Of a stretch of DNA of 8,210 nucleotides, positions 7,251-8,210 are shown one piece after another. Both the position numbers and the translations under genes were made by a program. Numbering within the stretch: the stretch's first letter is position 1; every line of letters begins with the position of its first letter. The DNA lies in assembly GCA_905193145.1 (NCBI GenBank), contig CAJJNP010000152.1, positions 1 through 8,210 of the forward strand. Direction: 5' to 3'. The notes beneath the pieces were generated by a model, which saw only the letters and a program-made list of their open reading frames with translations, did no database searches and was not told the origin of the DNA. Source of the DNA: an uncultured Odoribacter sp. (GTDB lineage: Bacteria > Bacteroidota > Bacteroidia > Bacteroidales > Marinifilaceae).

Positions 7251-7823
7251 TCAATTCCAAAATGTCCAATTTATCCCAATTCCTTCACAAACCGCCCCCC
7301 AAATAGCACCTCTCGTTCCATCTGCAATTGCACCTGTTATAGCAACTGTCACTGTCCCTGCTCCAGGAACGATGGAACCTGCCGCTCCTCCAAAAAAGAA
7401 ACCTTCAACAATTCCTGCTACAGCTCCAGCAAAATCAGCCTCTAATACTTGTGTCGCTTTAGGCATAAAAACTTGTTTAAACCATCCTAACCATGCATCA
7501 CCTTCTCCACTAGAGCCACCAGCTCCCCCCGAACCTTCCGATCTGGTTTTTATTATAGCGGGAGAATTATTATTAGACGATAACATTTGTTCCATCCAAA
7601 ATATAGAACTATGTTTTGCAACTGCGGTCGCAATAAGTACTTGAGCTTTTTCAAGTTTAGACATTTTTGAGCCTCCAACTTCTCTTTCTATTTTATTTAT
7701 TTCAAGTACTAATGCTTGAGGAGATGAAATTATTCTTTCTCCTCGTAAAATTCTTCGAACCTTATCACAATATTCTTGTTGCGTTATACTTTCAAAATTA
7801 ATATCCTCCGATCTCGAAATCAC
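7251..7823 (-). CDS. Glycine-zipper protein, C-terminal part of a gene interrupted by an in-frame stop
   Basis: A 190-codon frame whose first usable start is a GTG (7823). It is in the same frame as the lipoprotein-like fragment upstream, separated only by one TAA (7844-7842) and six sense codons, so it is most likely the back half of a 308-residue protein. Residues about 30-80 form a helical domain (SSPQALVLEINKIE, then KLEKAQVLIATAVAKHSSIF ending in W). Residues 95-110 are a Gly/Ser linker. Residues 130-185 are a hydrophobic Gly/Ala-rich tail with a glycine zipper at G133, G137, G141, G145 and G149 (AGAVAGIVEGFFFGGAAGS), then GAGTVTVAITGAIADGTRGA. Such tails pack helices in membranes and occur in class II bacteriocins and other membrane-active proteins. 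I recall Bacteroidetes hypothetical proteins with the same layout but cannot name the family. The 4-TM gene begins 5 bp downstream. Confidence 0.65.
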   Translation of the reverse strand: MISRSEDINFESITQQEYCDKVRRILRGERIISSPQALVLEINKIEREVGGSKMSKLEKAQVLIATAVAKHSSIFWMEQMLSSNNNSPAIIKTRSEGSGGAGGSSGEGDAWLGWFKQVFMPKATQVLEADFAGAVAGIVEGFFFGGAAGSIVPGAGTVTVAITGAIADGTRGAIWGAVCEGIGINWTFWN

Positions 7824-7835
7824 ACCATTTCCCAG

Positions 7836-7849
7836 TTTTTTTTAAAAAA
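7836..7849 (-). other. T6A8 homopolymer junction carrying the in-frame TAA stop
   Basis: The minus strand reads CTT TTT TAA AAA AAA CTG GGA here, and the frame upstream and downstream of the TAA (7844-7842) is the same. A single T-to-A change at the junction (T5A9 instead of T6A8) would replace the stop with Lys and give one 308-residue protein. A one-base indel alone would not: the shifted frames stop within a few codons to about twenty codons. Confidence 0.7.
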
Positions 7850-8177
7850 GTTCTGAATCTTCCCTAGAAATACCAATGCATCCTGGTAGTTTTTTCAAAG
7901 AAAAGAAATCAAGCATCAATTTATTCAATACTTCTTGTTGATTAGTATTAGACCTCGTTGTAGATTGTTTACTATAGTTTTCAAAAACATATTTTAAACC
8001 TTCATTGTGATACACCCCTACTTCCTCATAAGGGTTTTGGAAAATAGGAGAATAATTTATATCCTCTAATGTAATCCATTGAGATGAAACTCCCCCTTCT
8101 TCTACATCTACTTCATTATTACAACAAATTCCCAAAAATATAAGTCCCAATATAAAAATAAACTTTAACAGCTTCAT
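7842..8177 (-). CDS. Lipoprotein-like N-terminal fragment of the interrupted glycine-zipper gene
   Basis: A 111-residue reading from an ATG at 8177. The N-terminus has a basic start (MKLLK), a strongly hydrophobic core and a Cys pair at 18-19 (FLGICCNNEVDVEEGG), fitting a Bacteroidetes lipoprotein signal, although the residue before the Cys is not the usual Gly/Ala/Ser. The mature end is acidic. Residues 52-65 read EVGVYHNEGLKYVF; I recall an HNEGL-type motif near the N-terminus of other Bacteroidetes exported hypothetical proteins with C-terminal glycine-rich tails. The rest is polar and helical. The frame ends at TAA (7844-7842) and continues open for 196 more codons, so this is probably the front half of a broken gene. 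An independent short lipoprotein cannot be excluded. It is first in the minus-strand block 8177-6264; its promoter lies in the last 33 bases or beyond the window. Confidence 0.65.
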   Translation of the reverse strand: MKLLKFIFILGLIFLGICCNNEVDVEEGGVSSQWITLEDINYSPIFQNPYEEVGVYHNEGLKYVFENYSKQSTTRSNTNQQEVLNKLMLDFFSLKKLPGCIGISREDSELF

Positions 8178-8210
8178 TTTATTTACAATTTAATTTTTAT
8201 AACATTCTAT

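Noticed and set aside
7246..7269. TTG start for the 4-TM protein, giving eight more residues and overlap with the upstream gene.
   Set aside because: The ATG at 7245 is a stronger start, lies 5 bp after the upstream stop, and the extra residues add no recognisable feature.
7372..7644. Plus-strand Pro/Ala-rich reading frame.
   Set aside because: It is the mirror of the Gly/Ala/Ser-rich coding region on the minus strand. It has no signal, promoter or recognisable domain.
7836..7849. T6A8 tract as a programmed ribosomal or transcriptional frameshift site (it contains U UUU UUA- and A AAA AAC-like heptamers).
   Set aside because: The downstream glycine-zipper frame is in the zero frame. A single -1 or +1 shift here leads to stops soon after (for example TGA eight to nine codons on), so one slip would not produce the fusion. 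Only a substitution, paired slips or readthrough would.

Overview
The window looks like a stretch of Bacteroides (or close Bacteroidales) chromosome. HtpG and endonuclease IV are of the Bacteroidetes type. Genes lack clear Shine-Dalgarno sequences. Several start regions are preceded by ACTTTGC/TAnnTTTG-type boxes, which match the -7 element of the Bacteroides primary sigma factor. The genus call is inference from protein and promoter style; the species cannot be told from this sequence.

Left part (1-3825, all minus strand): htpG (Hsp90 chaperone) is a single transcription unit ending in a strong intrinsic terminator (1709-1746). Downstream, a separate promoter drives nfo (endonuclease IV, DNA repair), then a YfcE-type metallophosphatase joined to nfo by an ATGA stop/start overlap, then the exported N-terminus of an S41 carboxyl-terminal processing protease that runs off the left edge. 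These three form a tight operon.

Middle (3826-6263): a 199-bp divergent intergenic region separates htpG from a plus-strand YeiH/UPF0324-family membrane transporter. The transporter converges on a minus-strand lipoprotein gene of unknown function. The two share a bidirectional hairpin terminator at 5317-5353. The lipoprotein has a good match to a Bacteroides promoter at 6195-6226.

Right part (6264-8210, minus strand): an AT-richer, accessory-looking block. In transcription order it contains: (i) a gene with a lipoprotein-like N-terminus and a C-terminal glycine zipper, split by one in-frame TAA inside a T6A8 tract; (ii) a 4-TM, basic small membrane protein starting 5 bp after it; (iii) a helical hypothetical protein whose signal peptide sits in another reading frame, one base out, across poly-T tracts. 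The glycine-zipper plus 4-TM pair resembles in layout an exported membrane-active peptide with a membrane partner (for example bacteriocin/immunity). That role is inference only. Both lesions lie at homopolymer runs, so sequence error, phase variation and gene decay all remain open.

No tRNA, rRNA, CRISPR array, insertion sequence or attachment site was seen. No gene-free stretch exceeds 300 bases.
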